A stretch of 64,000 bases of DNA from Bradyrhizobium sp. SZCCT0153 (GTDB lineage: Bacteria; Pseudomonadota; Alphaproteobacteria; Rhizobiales; Xanthobacteraceae), in NCBI RefSeq assembly GCF_018129995.1, contig NZ_JAFCKS010000001.1:965001-1029000 (forward strand). The letters run 5' to 3'. The position numbers and the translations under genes were made by a program. Within the stretch, counting starts at the first letter, position 1. Each line of letters opens with the position of its first letter. The notes under the pieces were generated by a model. That model had not been told where the DNA came from, made no database searches, and worked only from the letters and a program-made list of their open reading frames with translations. Shown here in pieces: positions 33,068-45,686 of the stretch.

Positions 33068-33674
33068 AGAAGAATCGCTGCGGGACCGAAAAAAATATCG
33101 CCGGCGGCTCCAGGTCGTGAAGATCGCCCGCAGTATCATTGCGGCTAAAGGCCTGAGATCGCTGAAGGTTCGGGACGTTGCGGAGGCCGCCGGCTGCTCG
33201 GTTGGCAGCGTCTATAACGAGTTTGGCGACTTCGACGGGGTGATCCTGACGGTCAACCGGGAGACCGTTCAGGCGCTGACGATGCGTCTTGGCCAGGTTC
33301 CTGCCGAGGATCCCGTTCGCCAGCTCTACGGGCTTGCCGCGACCTACCTCGAATTCTTCGCCGAGCACGCCAACCTGCTGCGCTCGCTGTTCGAGCATCG
33401 GATGGAGGACGACCGTCCTTATCCCGATGATATCCTGCAGATGGTGATGGATGCTTTCGCCTTGATGCATCCACCTCTGGTGCGGCTGTTGCCCGATGCG
33501 GATGACGTCAAGATCGCACTGTTGTCGCGCACGCTGTTTTCGGCGGTGCACGGGATCATCTCGCTCGGTCTCGAAGAGCGCATGGTGGCGGTGCCGCCTC
33601 AGATGCTGCGCCAGCAGATCGAACAATTCCTCGACGCGCATCTTGCGGGTCTCGGGATTCTGCCTCGACGGTGA
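33054..33674 (+). CDS. TetR/AcrR-family transcriptional regulator
   Basis: A 206-residue repressor-type protein. The DNA-binding domain is residues about 12-65: VVKIARSIIAAKGLRSLKVR, then DVAEAAGCSVGSVYNEFGDF. The C-terminal ligand-binding half is typical in size (YGLAATYLEFFAEHANLLRS; FSAVHGIISLGLEERM). The start at 33054 is chosen because the helix-turn-helix begins 15 residues later; the frame stays open upstream through the divergent gene, where it has no coding look. Its start codon overlaps one of two identical palindromes, so it probably represses itself. The ligand is unknown. Confidence 0.85.
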   Translation: MNNVQEESLRDRKKYRRRLQVVKIARSIIAAKGLRSLKVRDVAEAAGCSVGSVYNEFGDFDGVILTVNRETVQALTMRLGQVPAEDPVRQLYGLAATYLEFFAEHANLLRSLFEHRMEDDRPYPDDILQMVMDAFALMHPPLVRLLPDADDVKIALLSRTLFSAVHGIISLGLEERMVAVPPQMLRQQIEQFLDAHLAGLGILPRR

Positions 33675-33689
33675 GAGGGGCGAGCAGCG

Positions 33690-34997
33690 TCAGGCGCGGG
33701 CAGCCTCGCGCGGCCGGGCTGCGACAACGACGACGTCGGCTTTCGCACTCTCGACCTGAACCCGGTTGCGGCCCCTCTCCTTGGCGCGATAGCAGGCGGT
33801 ATCCGCACGCCGCATCGCGTCCTCGAGCGTGGTCTTGCCGCCGGAGATGCAGGCAACGCCGATGCTGGCGGTCACCGCGAAGCAACGGTCGTCCCAGGCG
33901 AAGCTGAACAGCTCGAGCGATCGCCGCAGCCGTTCGGCGATATCGACGGCATGCGAGGGCGGGCAGTGCGGCAGGATCAGGCCGAATTCGTCGCCGCCGA
34001 GCCGGGCCACCAGGTCGTGTGGCCGCCGGTCCTGTTGCAGCAGGCGCGAGACCTGGCAAAGCAGGCGGTCGCCGGCGAGATGGCCGCAACTGTCATTGAC
34101 GTTCTTGAACTGGTCGAGGTCCAGCAGGATCAGGACCAGCGGTCCCGCCGCGGTCGTGTCCAGCTCGCCTTGCAGTCGCGCCTCGAAGGCGCGGCGGTTG
34201 GACAAGCCGGTCAGCCAATCGTGCGATGCCTGCCAGGCCAGACGTTCCTTCTCGGCGTGCAAGGCATCCTCGATTGCATGTCGTTGCAGCACCAATCGCC
34301 GCGTATGCCAGATCAGCAGCAGGATCAGCGTCGCGGCGGTGACGATGTTGATGCAGGTCAGCGTCACCTTGATCGCGCGGGAGCCTTCGCCGAGGACGGT
34401 GGAGAAGCGATTGGCATGCACCGTGAACTGGGTGTTGAGCTCCGAGAGCCGCGACGACAGGAAGCGCAGGCGGCCGCTGTCCTGAACAGGGCCCTTCTCC
34501 AGCTCGGACCGGATGACCTCGCCGAAGACGCTCAGCTCCAGCAGCATGGGATCGGTAGCAGCCCACTCGCTGATCGCTTCCTGGAGGAAGCTGACGCGGC
34601 TGAAATAGCGAAACAGCCAGATCAATCCCGGAACGTCATCGGGATGATTGCCGCCTTGCAGGAAGCCGATGCGGGCGGCCTCGACGTCAACCGGATCGCG
34701 CTCGAGCGCCCAGCGCGCGAACTCGTCGCCGATGGGAACGGAGAGTGAAGCCTGGTATTGCGCGAACTGGTTCGGCTCGCCCGAATGCAGATAAAGATTG
34801 AGGAAATAGACGGCGTTCTTCTGCGAGCGCGACCACAGCGCTTCGCCCGCGACATAGGCGCGGACCGATGACATCACCTCGAGGCTGAATCCCGCAATCG
34901 CCGCCTGGAGCACGACGACCATGACGAAAGGCGAGACGAGCTTGATGACGTGAAGGAAGCTGCCTCCCTTCGTCGACGACGTTGTCCTGCGAAACAC
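33690..34997 (-). CDS. Membrane-anchored diguanylate cyclase (GGDEF)
   Basis: A 435-residue inner-membrane enzyme making cyclic di-GMP. An N-terminal membrane helix (LVSPFVMVVVLQAAIAGFSL, residues about 20-42) and a second one (INIVTAATLILLLIWH, about 217-232) enclose a periplasmic sensor region of about 170 residues. The GGDEF domain is at about 265-420: DWLTGLSNRRAFEARL, LDLDQFKNVNDSCGHLAGDR and ARLGGDEFGLILPHCPP. RPHD five residues before GGDEF is the RxxD inhibitory site, so product feedback is likely. There is no EAL domain. GTG at 34997 after GGGGAA is taken as start. The signal sensed is unknown. Confidence 0.9.
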   Translation of the reverse strand: MFRRTTSSTKGGSFLHVIKLVSPFVMVVVLQAAIAGFSLEVMSSVRAYVAGEALWSRSQKNAVYFLNLYLHSGEPNQFAQYQASLSVPIGDEFARWALERDPVDVEAARIGFLQGGNHPDDVPGLIWLFRYFSRVSFLQEAISEWAATDPMLLELSVFGEVIRSELEKGPVQDSGRLRFLSSRLSELNTQFTVHANRFSTVLGEGSRAIKVTLTCINIVTAATLILLLIWHTRRLVLQRHAIEDALHAEKERLAWQASHDWLTGLSNRRAFEARLQGELDTTAAGPLVLILLDLDQFKNVNDSCGHLAGDRLLCQVSRLLQQDRRPHDLVARLGGDEFGLILPHCPPSHAVDIAERLRRSLELFSFAWDDRCFAVTASIGVACISGGKTTLEDAMRRADTACYRAKERGRNRVQVESAKADVVVVAARPREAARA

Positions 34998-35242
34998 CTG
35001 CGTTCCCCAAATCGATCAACGAACCCCTGTGGAGCGTTGCGCCTGCAACGCCAAGTAGAGGACAAGGTTGCTTAACTCGACCTCAATTCCGCAGGGGACT
35101 GCATCGGAGGGTGAAGGCGTCGTGAAGTGGATGTGTGCAGATCGTTGCAAATGCCGACAAACCGGAACCGGCGCGGCAACTGCAAACCAATGCCTCGCAT
35201 TCGTCCTGCGCGGGTTACCTATCGAGAGAGTTTGGTCCGGTG

Positions 35243-36547
35243 CTAGACCAGCACCGGCTTGCGCACCCGGCCGACATCGCCGAACACGCGCAAATAACGC
35301 TCGATCTCGGAGGGCATGCCGGTTGCCTTCTCCGGATTGTCGGAGAGCTTGACCGCCGGGTGGCCGTCGACAGACGACACTTTGCAAACGATCGAGATCG
35401 GGTCGAGATTGATCGAGGCGTCCGGCGGGCAGCCGACGAAATCATTGGTGAGGTTGGTGCCCCAGCCGAAGGACAGACGCACCCGGCCACCGAAATGCTG
35501 ATAGGTCTCCTCGATCGAGCCCACGTCCATCGCGTCGGAGAACACCAGCAGCTTGTCCTTGGGATTGCGGCCCTTCTGCTCCCACCACTTGATGATTTCT
35601 TCGCCGGCCTGGATCGGCGGCGCGCTGTCGGGGCGGAAGCCGGTCCAGTCGGCGACCCATTCCGGCGCATCGCGCAGGAAGGCCTTGGTGCCGAAGGCGT
35701 CGGGCAGTGCGATCAGGAGGTTGCCGCCATAGGTTTGGCGCCACTGGTCGAGGATGCGATAGGGCGCCCAGCGCAACTCCTCGTCGTCCCTGGCGAGCGC
35801 GGCCGCGACCATCGGTAGCTCATGCGCATTGGTGCCGATCGCTTCGAGATCATTGTCCATCGCGAGCAGCACGTTCGAGGTGCCGATGAAGGACGTGCCG
35901 AGGCCCTCCTTCACCGCCTCGACGCACCAGCGCTGCCAGAGGAAGCCGTGGCGACGGCGGGTGCCGAAGTCGGACAACCGGAGGCCCTCCAGCTTGCGCA
36001 GCCGCTCCACCTTGGTCCACAGCTTGGCCTTGGCCCGGGCATAGAGCACGTCGAGCTCGAAGCGGCCGCGGCCCTTCATCGCGGCGCGCGAGCGTAATTC
36101 GTTGAGGATCGCGAGTGCGGGAATCTCCCACATCGTGGTGTGGGTCCACGGCCCATGGAAATGCAGCTCGTATTGACCTTCGACCTTGCGCAGCTCGTAT
36201 TCGGGCAGGCGGAATTCGGCCAGCCAGCGAATGAAGTCCGCCGAGAACATGTGGGTCTTGCCGTAGAAGGTGTTACCGGCAAGCCAGATCAGCTCCTTCT
36301 TGCCGAAGCGAATGGTGCGGGCGTGGTCGAGCTGGGCGCGCAGCTCGCCCTCGTCGATGATCTCGGCGAGCCGGACATGCCGTGAGCGGTTGATGACCGA
36401 GAAGGTCACCTGCTGATTCGGGTACGATTCCCGAATCATCTGTAACATCAATAACTTGTAAAAGTCGGTATCCAGCAGGCTGCGGATGATGGGATCCAGC
36501 CGCCAGCTGTGATTGTAGGTCCGGCTCGCAATGTCGGTCACTGTCAT
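35243..36547 (-). CDS. pncB: Nicotinate phosphoribosyltransferase PncB
   Basis: A 434-residue enzyme of NAD salvage that joins nicotinate to PRPP with ATP hydrolysis. Conserved segments include [16 protein letters not shown] near the N-terminus, [35 protein letters not shown] (nicotinate/phosphate site) and [20 protein letters not shown] with the catalytic His later in [23 protein letters not shown] and [18 protein letters not shown] bind PRPP. The length fits the family. It is monocistronic; the gap of about 245 bases to the diguanylate cyclase holds nothing recognisable. Confidence 0.94.
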   Translation of the reverse strand: MTVTDIASRTYNHSWRLDPIIRSLLDTDFYKLLMLQMIRESYPNQQVTFSVINRSRHVRLAEIIDEGELRAQLDHARTIRFGKKELIWLAGNTFYGKTHMFSADFIRWLAEFRLPEYELRKVEGQYELHFHGPWTHTTMWEIPALAILNELRSRAAMKGRGRFELDVLYARAKAKLWTKVERLRKLEGLRLSDFGTRRRHGFLWQRWCVEAVKEGLGTSFIGTSNVLLAMDNDLEAIGTNAHELPMVAAALARDDEELRWAPYRILDQWRQTYGGNLLIALPDAFGTKAFLRDAPEWVADWTGFRPDSAPPIQAGEEIIKWWEQKGRNPKDKLLVFSDAMDVGSIEETYQHFGGRVRLSFGWGTNLTNDFVGCPPDASINLDPISIVCKVSSVDGHPAVKLSDNPEKATGMPSEIERYLRVFGDVGRVRKPVLV

Positions 36548-36629
36548 GGGGGAATTCTAGCGTGGCTACCCCTGCGCAACCAGTGGGTTTGGCGAGGATC
36601 AGGTTGTCCTCGGGCCGGGGGGCGATCGC

Positions 36630-37547
36630 TCAGGCCTCGGCCATCGCCGCCGCGGTCTCGAGCTGGCTCCTGACCCACCGTTGGGCAGGATCTTTCTGGT
36701 AGCGCTGGTGCCAGACCATGAACATCGGCAGCTCGGCCAGCGTTCGCGTACGGGACGCCAGTGGAATCCGCGCTTGCGCGAAGCCGCGCATCACGCCGGA
36801 GGCGAGCAGGCTCGGCATGCTCGCCAGCATCTGCGAGCCGCGCAGGAACGACGGCACGCCGGAAAAGCTCGGCACCGAGATCGCGATGTCGCGGTGGAAG
36901 CCGTTCGCCGCGAGCCGGCGATCGAAGTCGAGCCGCTCATTGTCGGTATAGACCACCGTGATGTGGCGCGCCGCGAGATAGGCGCCGCGCCCGGCCGGCG
37001 CGGTGCGCGTCTTGGGATCGAAGTAGCAGACGTAATGATCGCTCAGCAGTCGCTTCTGCACGATGTCGACGCCGGAAGGAGGCAGCGGCGTGATCAAAAG
37101 ATCGCAGCGGTTCTCGCGCAGCATCGCGGGCGAGGGCGATTGCGAGGGGATCACGCGCAGGTTCAGGCTCTTTACTTGTGCGGCAACATGGTCGAAGAAC
37201 CGCGGTAGCAGCAAATCGCGCTGGAAATCATTGGCGGCGATCGTCAGCGAGAGTTGCGCGCGAGCCGGTTCGAAGCTGACGCCGCCGGCAAAGCTGCGCA
37301 TCTCGTCGATCAGCGCGCGGGCTTTCGCGGCTAGCGCCTGGGCGTGCGCGGTGGCAACGATACCGCGGCCGGACTTGGCGAACAGCGGATCGCCGGCGAT
37401 CCGCCGCAGCTTGTTCAGGCCGTGGCTGACCGCGGATTGCGTCAGGCCGAGCCGCGTTGCGGCCGCTGTCACAGAACCTTCCTCCAGCACGGCGAGGAAC
37501 AGTTCGAGCGCGTGGCCGTCCAGGGCCAAATGATCGATTTCTTTCAT
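36630..37547 (-). CDS. LysR-family regulator divergent from pcaHG
   Basis: A 305-residue LysR-type regulator. The winged helix is residues about 10-68 (ELFLAVLEEGSVTAAATRLG, then LTQSAVSHGLNKLRRI). The co-inducer domain (LSLTIAANDFQRDLLLPRFF; NRCDLLITPLPPSGVDIVQK) resembles the NodD/LinR/PcpR-type regulators of aromatic pathways more than PcaQ, the usual pca regulator of rhizobia. The start at 37547 or three codons earlier (37556) fits; the open frame extends to 37712 across the operator. An inverted repeat lies just upstream, so it likely controls pcaHG and itself with an aromatic acid as inducer. Confidence 0.85.
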   Translation of the reverse strand: MKEIDHLALDGHALELFLAVLEEGSVTAAATRLGLTQSAVSHGLNKLRRIAGDPLFAKSGRGIVATAHAQALAAKARALIDEMRSFAGGVSFEPARAQLSLTIAANDFQRDLLLPRFFDHVAAQVKSLNLRVIPSQSPSPAMLRENRCDLLITPLPPSGVDIVQKRLLSDHYVCYFDPKTRTAPAGRGAYLAARHITVVYTDNERLDFDRRLAANGFHRDIAISVPSFSGVPSFLRGSQMLASMPSLLASGVMRGFAQARIPLASRTRTLAELPMFMVWHQRYQKDPAQRWVRSQLETAAAMAEA

Positions 37548-37562
37548 GCAATTCATTATAAT

Positions 37563-37589
37563 CGATCTATTTATCTTGAGAATAGATCG
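37563..37589. promoter_or_regulatory. LysR-type operator candidate between the regulator and pcaH
   Basis: CGATCTATT and AATAGATCG form a perfect 9-base inverted repeat separated by 9 bases. It lies 16 bases from the regulator start and 53 bases before pcaH. This is the right shape and place for the recognition site of the adjacent LysR protein. Confidence 0.6.
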
Positions 37590-37608
37590 TTCCATGATCT
37601 CCCGATAA

Positions 37609-38442
<834 letters not shown>

Positions 38443-38445
38443 GCA

Positions 38446-39072
38446 ATGCCGCAGCAGCTCAACTACCTCAAGGAGACCGCCTCGCAGACCGCCGGGCCCT
38501 ACGTCCATATCGGGCTGATCCCGGCCATGGCAGGCTTCGACATCTTCGAGAAGAATTTTTCGAATGTCCTGGTGACGCCGAATACGCAGGGCGAACGCAT
38601 CGTGCTGGAGGGCAAGGTACTCGACGGCAGCGGCACGCCGCTGCGCGACGTGCTGCTGGAAATATGGCAGGCCAATGCGGCCGGCCGTTACAACCATCCG
38701 GCCGATCGCTCCGCCGCCGCGCTGGAACAGGATTTTCGCGGCTGGGGCCGCGGCGGCTCGGATTTCGACAGCGGGCTCGTCACCTTCGAGACCATCAAAC
38801 CGGGCGGGATCATCGACAGGACGGGGCGCAAATGCGCGCCGCACATCAATGTCTGGATCGTCGCGCGCGGCATCAACATCGGCCTCAACACGCGGCTGTA
38901 CTTCTCGGATGAAGAGGCGGCCAATGCCGTCGATCCCGTGCTCAACCTGGTCGAACCGGCGGTGCGCCGCAAGACGTTGATTGCCACACGCAGCGAACGC
39001 GGCGGCAAGGTGGTGTATTCATTCACGATCAATTTGCAGGGGCCGGAAGAGACGGTGTTCTTCGACGTCTGA
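38446..39072 (+). CDS. pcaG: Protocatechuate 3,4-dioxygenase alpha subunit PcaG
   Basis: A 208-residue partner of PcaH in the (alpha-beta)n complex. It has the same fold (LKETASQTAGPYVHIGLIPA; ILLEIWQANAAGRYNHP is read as LLEIWQANAAGRYNHP) but lacks the iron-binding His pair: CAPHINVWIVARG stands where PcaH has HIHFS. This is normal, since alpha contributes to the substrate pocket but carries no iron. It lies 3 bases after pcaH, so the two are made together. The gene ends 4 bases before the convergent pobR. Confidence 0.95.
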   Translation: MPQQLNYLKETASQTAGPYVHIGLIPAMAGFDIFEKNFSNVLVTPNTQGERIVLEGKVLDGSGTPLRDVLLEIWQANAAGRYNHPADRSAAALEQDFRGWGRGGSDFDSGLVTFETIKPGGIIDRTGRKCAPHINVWIVARGINIGLNTRLYFSDEEAANAVDPVLNLVEPAVRRKTLIATRSERGGKVVYSFTINLQGPEETVFFDV

Positions 39073-39076
39073 GGCC

Positions 39077-41205
<2,129 letters not shown>

Positions 41206-41220
41206 TGCTCGCAAATGCCG

Positions 41221-43371
41221 CTATTTGCCTTCCAGCGTATTCACCGGCGTCCATTCAGAAGGCGGCGGGCTGGAGGCGTGTCGCCGCGCGCGTTCAGCGA
41301 ACAGCGCTGATGCCGGATCGCTGTCTGCCGCGTCATCGAACGCGTCGGCTGCCTTCGCAAACTCCCGCGCGCGCCAGCAAGCCAGTCCGCTTGCGTAAGC
41401 GGCGGCCATCTTCGTCTGACCGGCGGTCTCCGCGCCCTTGACCGCGAGCGGCTCGAACACCTTGATCGCCTCGCCGCGTCCCATCACCCTGATCGCGTCG
41501 AGCTCGCGCCAGGCGAAGGCATCGCCGGTCTGGGCCATCGTCGTCTCCGAAGCCATGATCGCGGTGCCGTAATATTTGTTGGCGCCTTCGAGCCGCGAGG
41601 CGACGTTCACGGTGTCGCTCATCACGGTGTAGTTGAAGCGGCGGCGGGAACCGATGTTGCCGACAACGGCCTCGCCGCTGTTGAGCCCGATGCGGTGCGA
41701 CAGGCCGCGGCCGGCGAAGGCGGCACTGCCGGCGTTGAGCTCTGCCAGCTCCTCGTGGCATTTCAGCGCGGCCCGGACGGCGTTGCACGCGTGCGTGGGA
41801 TCGTCGGCGGGCGCACCGAACATGGCGACGATGGAATCGCCGATATATTTGTCGACATAGCCGCCATGGCTTTCGATGATGTCGGTCATGGCGGACAGAT
41901 ACTCGTTCATCAGGGTCACCAGCTCGCCCGGCGTCATCGTCTCCGCGATCGAGGAGAAGCCGCCGAGGTCGGAGAAAAACATGGTGACGTTGCGCATCTC
42001 GCCGCCGAGCGCCGGCATCTTGCCCGAGGCGACCATGGTGTCGATCACTTCGGGTGCAAGGTAGAACGCGAAACTCTTGCGCAGGAAACGCTCGTCGCGG
42101 TCGGCCAGCACGAAACGGTAGCCGATCATCATGGCGAGCGCGGCAAGGCTCGCCAGTGCCGGCTCCGTCAGTGGCAGCGCCAAGGCATGGACGAATGCGC
42201 CGACGGCCATTGCGGCGTAGACGGCGGTGAGGCCGAACCATGCGAGCAGCGCGCCACCCGGTGCGAGCACGCAGGCCGCGCAAGCGATGATTGCTGAGAA
42301 CACGATCGTGAGAATGCTCCGTAGCGGAAAGCCAAGCTCGGTCACGGCGTCGCGCTCGATCAGATTTCGGACTGCGGTGGCGTGCACGAAGACGCCGGCG
42401 ACGTCGCTGGGGGTCTTCTGTGCGATGCTAGCCGGTGCGGGCAGGGCGCATCTTGCGGCCGGCGTTCCGTCATGTCCACCGGACAGGCGCATGGAGGTGA
42501 GCTTGCGGTCCTCGAAATTCAGGGCGGTGCCGAGCAGCACGACCTTGCCGTCGAATGCGCGGCGGAAGAAATCGCGGTCGCCTTTTTCGACGCAGGCCCG
42601 GAGGTCGGCGAACGAAAAGGTCGGTACGTCGCGGCCCATCCCTCGAAAATTGAGCGTGAGTGTATTCGGTACCACGCTCGGGATGGCATAGCCGGACAGT
42701 TCGGTCGCGCCGGACGGTGCGATCTCAGGCTTTGCATCGAGCGCGCGCGCGGCGAGCTCGACGGCCATGGCAGGCACCGGCTTGCCGTCGATGGAGAAAG
42801 TGAGCGGCATTCGCCTGATGACATCGTCCGCATCGGTGTAGACATTGAGCGCACGGACGTTGTTTCGCACCGCCAGTTGCTGCGCGCGATAGGGTGGTTC
42901 TGGATGGTCGTTGCTCAGGATCTCGCCGAGCACCAGCTTGCCATTGTCTGATATCTGCCGCAGGGCGATCAGATAGTCCCGGTCAAATCCCTTCATGCGG
43001 GCGCCGAGCGGCGCGTCGCCGAAGGGAATCTCCGACTGCTCGATCGAGTTCTTGAAGATGACGTCGAAGCCGATCACCCTGGCACCGCCCTCGGTGATGC
43101 TTCCGAGCACCCGGCCGATCTCGCGCGTCCAGGTCTGCGTCGGTGATCCCTTGAAGGGCGGGGTCTCGTAGGTCTCGCCGTCGATGGCCACGACGACGAC
43201 CGGCGATGTCGCGGGATCGCGGTGGTCGCCGATCAGCTTGCCGCGCAGCGCCGTGAGGATGTCGAGCGACAGGCCTTGCAGGGTCTGGAGCGGCGGAGAC
43301 GTGGCGACCGCGCCCGTAAGGAGCGCAATCAGGATCGCCGCAACGATGTCCCCCCTGCCGATCCGCCGCAT
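41221..43371 (-). CDS. CHASE2-domain membrane adenylate/guanylate cyclase
   Basis: A 716-residue membrane sensor-cyclase. After an N-terminal helix (GDIVAAILIALLTGAVATS) comes an extracytoplasmic CHASE2 domain of about 300 residues. Three hydrophobic helices follow near residues 345-420 (FPLRSILTIVFSAIIACAAC; AMAVGAFVHALALPLTEPAL). The cyclase domain is at about 460-620: MFFSDLGGFSSIAETMTPGE has the first metal Asp, YIGDSIVAMFGAP the second, and RRRFNYTVMSDTVNVASRLE the transition-state region. It is 18 bases after the FecR-like gene on the same strand; that pairing recurs in rhizobia and suggests the secreted partner modulates CHASE2. The stimulus is unknown. Confidence 0.9.
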   Translation of the reverse strand: MRRIGRGDIVAAILIALLTGAVATSPPLQTLQGLSLDILTALRGKLIGDHRDPATSPVVVVAIDGETYETPPFKGSPTQTWTREIGRVLGSITEGGARVIGFDVIFKNSIEQSEIPFGDAPLGARMKGFDRDYLIALRQISDNGKLVLGEILSNDHPEPPYRAQQLAVRNNVRALNVYTDADDVIRRMPLTFSIDGKPVPAMAVELAARALDAKPEIAPSGATELSGYAIPSVVPNTLTLNFRGMGRDVPTFSFADLRACVEKGDRDFFRRAFDGKVVLLGTALNFEDRKLTSMRLSGGHDGTPAARCALPAPASIAQKTPSDVAGVFVHATAVRNLIERDAVTELGFPLRSILTIVFSAIIACAACVLAPGGALLAWFGLTAVYAAMAVGAFVHALALPLTEPALASLAALAMMIGYRFVLADRDERFLRKSFAFYLAPEVIDTMVASGKMPALGGEMRNVTMFFSDLGGFSSIAETMTPGELVTLMNEYLSAMTDIIESHGGYVDKYIGDSIVAMFGAPADDPTHACNAVRAALKCHEELAELNAGSAAFAGRGLSHRIGLNSGEAVVGNIGSRRRFNYTVMSDTVNVASRLEGANKYYGTAIMASETTMAQTGDAFAWRELDAIRVMGRGEAIKVFEPLAVKGAETAGQTKMAAAYASGLACWRAREFAKAADAFDDAADSDPASALFAERARRHASSPPPSEWTPVNTLEGK

Positions 43372-43389
43372 CGCCCCGTCGCTGGTTGC

Positions 43390-44070
43390 CTATTCGAGCC
43401 GCAGCAGGCGGCCGACGATCGGCGTCGGCGAGGACGTGGCGCTGGCATCGATCTGGAACGCGTAGCGCTTGGTACCGAGAATGGCGAGGTAACTACCGCC
43501 CGGGGTCAGTGACTTTCCGGCCTTGGCAAAGTCGTAGAACTTGCCGCCGACCATGGTCTCGCTCTTGAGCGGCACGCTGATCGTTGGCTCCTTGCCATCG
43601 GTGCGTTCGATCACCAGGGTGCTGCCGCTCTTGGCCTGCACCAGCGGCGCGACGCCGTAGAGCGTCGGCAGCTTGGCCGGAGCGCCCTTGGCGTCCGAGC
43701 GCATGGTGCGGAAAGTCGTCGCGGCACTCTGGTTCGCCTCGCGGTCCGACAGTTTTGCCGCGTTGGTATCGCAGGGCACCTTTTCCCGCTTGACATCGCC
43801 GAGTTGCACGGTGCTCTGCTCGGTGCCGACCAGGACGACGCCTTCGCTGATGGTCTCGCGTAGGCAGGATTTCAGATAGCTGAGCGTAATGCTTGCCTTG
43901 GGTCCCAGCTTGATGATCCTGCCCGGCGCCACATAATCCATGAACGCGATGCCGTCGACCTTGCCCTGCACATCCTCGACGATGGCGGCCGGAGTCTCCG
44001 CCAAAGCGGGGGCCGAAAGACAGCACGCGCCGACAACGGCGCCGATCAGGCTTCTCATGGGAATTCTCAT
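43390..44070 (-). CDS. Secreted FecR-domain-like protein
   Basis: A 226-residue exported protein. The signal peptide (MRSLIGAVVGACCLSAPALA) is followed by a region resembling FecR/periplasmic beta-rich domains: VEDVQGKVDGIAFMDYVAPG and LGPKASITLSYLKSCLRETI, where two further Cys occur (CLRE and VPCDT). The C-terminal half (FYDFAKAGKSLTPGGSYLAI) has no recognised motif. It is the first gene of a two-gene unit with the CHASE2 cyclase and could be its periplasmic partner. A Met four codons downstream may be the true start. The family call is moderate. Confidence 0.65.
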   Translation of the reverse strand: MRIPMRSLIGAVVGACCLSAPALAETPAAIVEDVQGKVDGIAFMDYVAPGRIIKLGPKASITLSYLKSCLRETISEGVVLVGTEQSTVQLGDVKREKVPCDTNAAKLSDREANQSAATTFRTMRSDAKGAPAKLPTLYGVAPLVQAKSGSTLVIERTDGKEPTISVPLKSETMVGGKFYDFAKAGKSLTPGGSYLAILGTKRYAFQIDASATSSPTPIVGRLLRLE

Positions 44071-44244
44071 CCAATTCGACCGATGCTTGCCCGGTCCCCG
44101 TCCTGGCCCGATGCTTAGCAGCGGAGCGCCCAGGCAAGTGTGACCAGAATCACTCTTAGTTATTGGTGCACTCTATCAGGAACAGGTTCAAACCGGCGAC
44201 CGGAGAAACGGTGCGACGGCAAGCCTTTGGCCGGATTGATAATA

Positions 44245-45399
44245 TCATTCGGCAGGGATGGCCTCGGCCAAAGTGACCTCGACCGGGTGGCTCTCCGCTG
44301 CACTCTCTATATAGGGAGCGCACATGTTGGGAGCGAGCGTGGCCTCGGTCTTCTGATACGGCGTCGCCTGTTGACCGGCGGCGATTTCCACCACCTCGTC
44401 CCAGCGCGACAGGAAGGCCCCGACACAGGCCGGGTCGAACTGTCGGCCCTGGTTTTCGACCAGATAGTCGCGCGCCACTTCCAGCTCCATCGGCTCTTTA
44501 TATGGCCGCCGCGTCGTCAGCGCATCGAAGACGTCGGCGACCGCGACCACGCGTGCGGCGACCGGGATCTCGTCTGTCTTGAGGCCGCTCGGATAGCCCG
44601 CGCCGTCCCAGCGCTCGTGATGACCTGCGGCAATCTGCGCACCGAGCTGGATCAGCTCGCAGCTGGAATCCGCCAGGATCCTTTCGCCGATCGTCGCATG
44701 GGTGCGAATTACCGCCATCTCCTCGCCGGTCAACTTCCCGGGCTTGAGCAGGATGTTGTCGGGGATGGCGACCTTGCCGACGTCGTGCAGAGGGGCGGCC
44801 AGATAGATGTCGCGGCAGAGCCGGGCCGGCAGGCCGAGCTGCTCGGCGATGATGCGGCTGTAGCGGGCGACCCGCAGCGTGTGCTCGCCGGTGTCGTTGT
44901 CGCGGTACTCGACCGCGAGCGCGAGCCGCAGGATGATCTCCTCTTCGCGCTCGCCGAGCTTCCGGGTCGCGGCCGCCACCGCGCTCGCCAGATCGGCCGC
45001 ACGGTCGTTCTGCTTGCGCACGGCTGCACCAAGCCGCACCAGATTGCGCAGGCGCACCGTCATCTCGAGGCTCTGTGGCTGTTTCGGTAAGAAATCGGTT
45101 GCACCAGCCTGCAGCGCTTCCATCTTCACGTCATCGGTCTGTCGCGACGTGATCATCGCGATCGGGATGTCGGCGCAGCCGGGCAGGGTGCGGAAGGCGC
45201 GGATGAAGCTGATGCCGTCCATATGCGGCATCTCGTAGTCGACCAGCACGAGATCGAAGACACGCTCGCGCGCGCAGGCCAGCGCCTCGACGGGATCGAG
45301 GAAGGTGGTAGCCTCGACCAGGCCTTCGGCTTCGATATGACGTTTCAGGAAATTGAGGACAGAGCGGCTGTCATCAATCAGAAGCGCTTGGGTCAGCAT
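44245..45399 (-). CDS. Response regulator with HD-GYP domain (RpfG type)
   Basis: A 384-residue cytoplasmic protein likely hydrolysing cyclic di-GMP. The receiver domain (residues 1-120) has LLIDDSRS and the phosphoacceptor Asp in DLVLVDYEMPHMDG, with a Lys in FLPKQPQS. A short helical linker leads to the HD-GYP domain (about 155-330): LAAPLHDVGKVAIPDNILL holds the HD pair, MAVIRTHATIGERIL the next His, and GHHERWDGAGYPSGLKT the GYP motif. The metal ligands appear intact, so it should be active. Its sensor kinase is not evident. A Pro/Glu-rich tail of about 45 residues follows the domain. Confidence 0.9.
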   Translation of the reverse strand: MLTQALLIDDSRSVLNFLKRHIEAEGLVEATTFLDPVEALACARERVFDLVLVDYEMPHMDGISFIRAFRTLPGCADIPIAMITSRQTDDVKMEALQAGATDFLPKQPQSLEMTVRLRNLVRLGAAVRKQNDRAADLASAVAAATRKLGEREEEIILRLALAVEYRDNDTGEHTLRVARYSRIIAEQLGLPARLCRDIYLAAPLHDVGKVAIPDNILLKPGKLTGEEMAVIRTHATIGERILADSSCELIQLGAQIAAGHHERWDGAGYPSGLKTDEIPVAARVVAVADVFDALTTRRPYKEPMELEVARDYLVENQGRQFDPACVGAFLSRWDEVVEIAAGQQATPYQKTEATLAPNMCAPYIESAAESHPVEVTLAEAIPAE

Positions 45400-45686
45400 C
45401 GGCGGCCCGACTCGTTCGGATGGCGAAGCATGACCTCAACGAATAGCCTTTGCGATTTAACGCGGAGCAAACATCCAACCCGTGCCGAACTGCCTCGAGA
45501 CCGCGCGCGGCGCATGAGATTTGGGCGGGCCATGCACGTCTGCATGCATACGCGAAGTTCTTCGAATTGTGACCCGTAGTTGTACGGAGGCGCTCATTAG
45601 GGGTTTGCATACTCTCCGTTGCGAATAGTCGTCGAGCGGGATTCTCGCCATGCGTGCAGAGAATCCTGAGGAAATTTGGGGGACGC

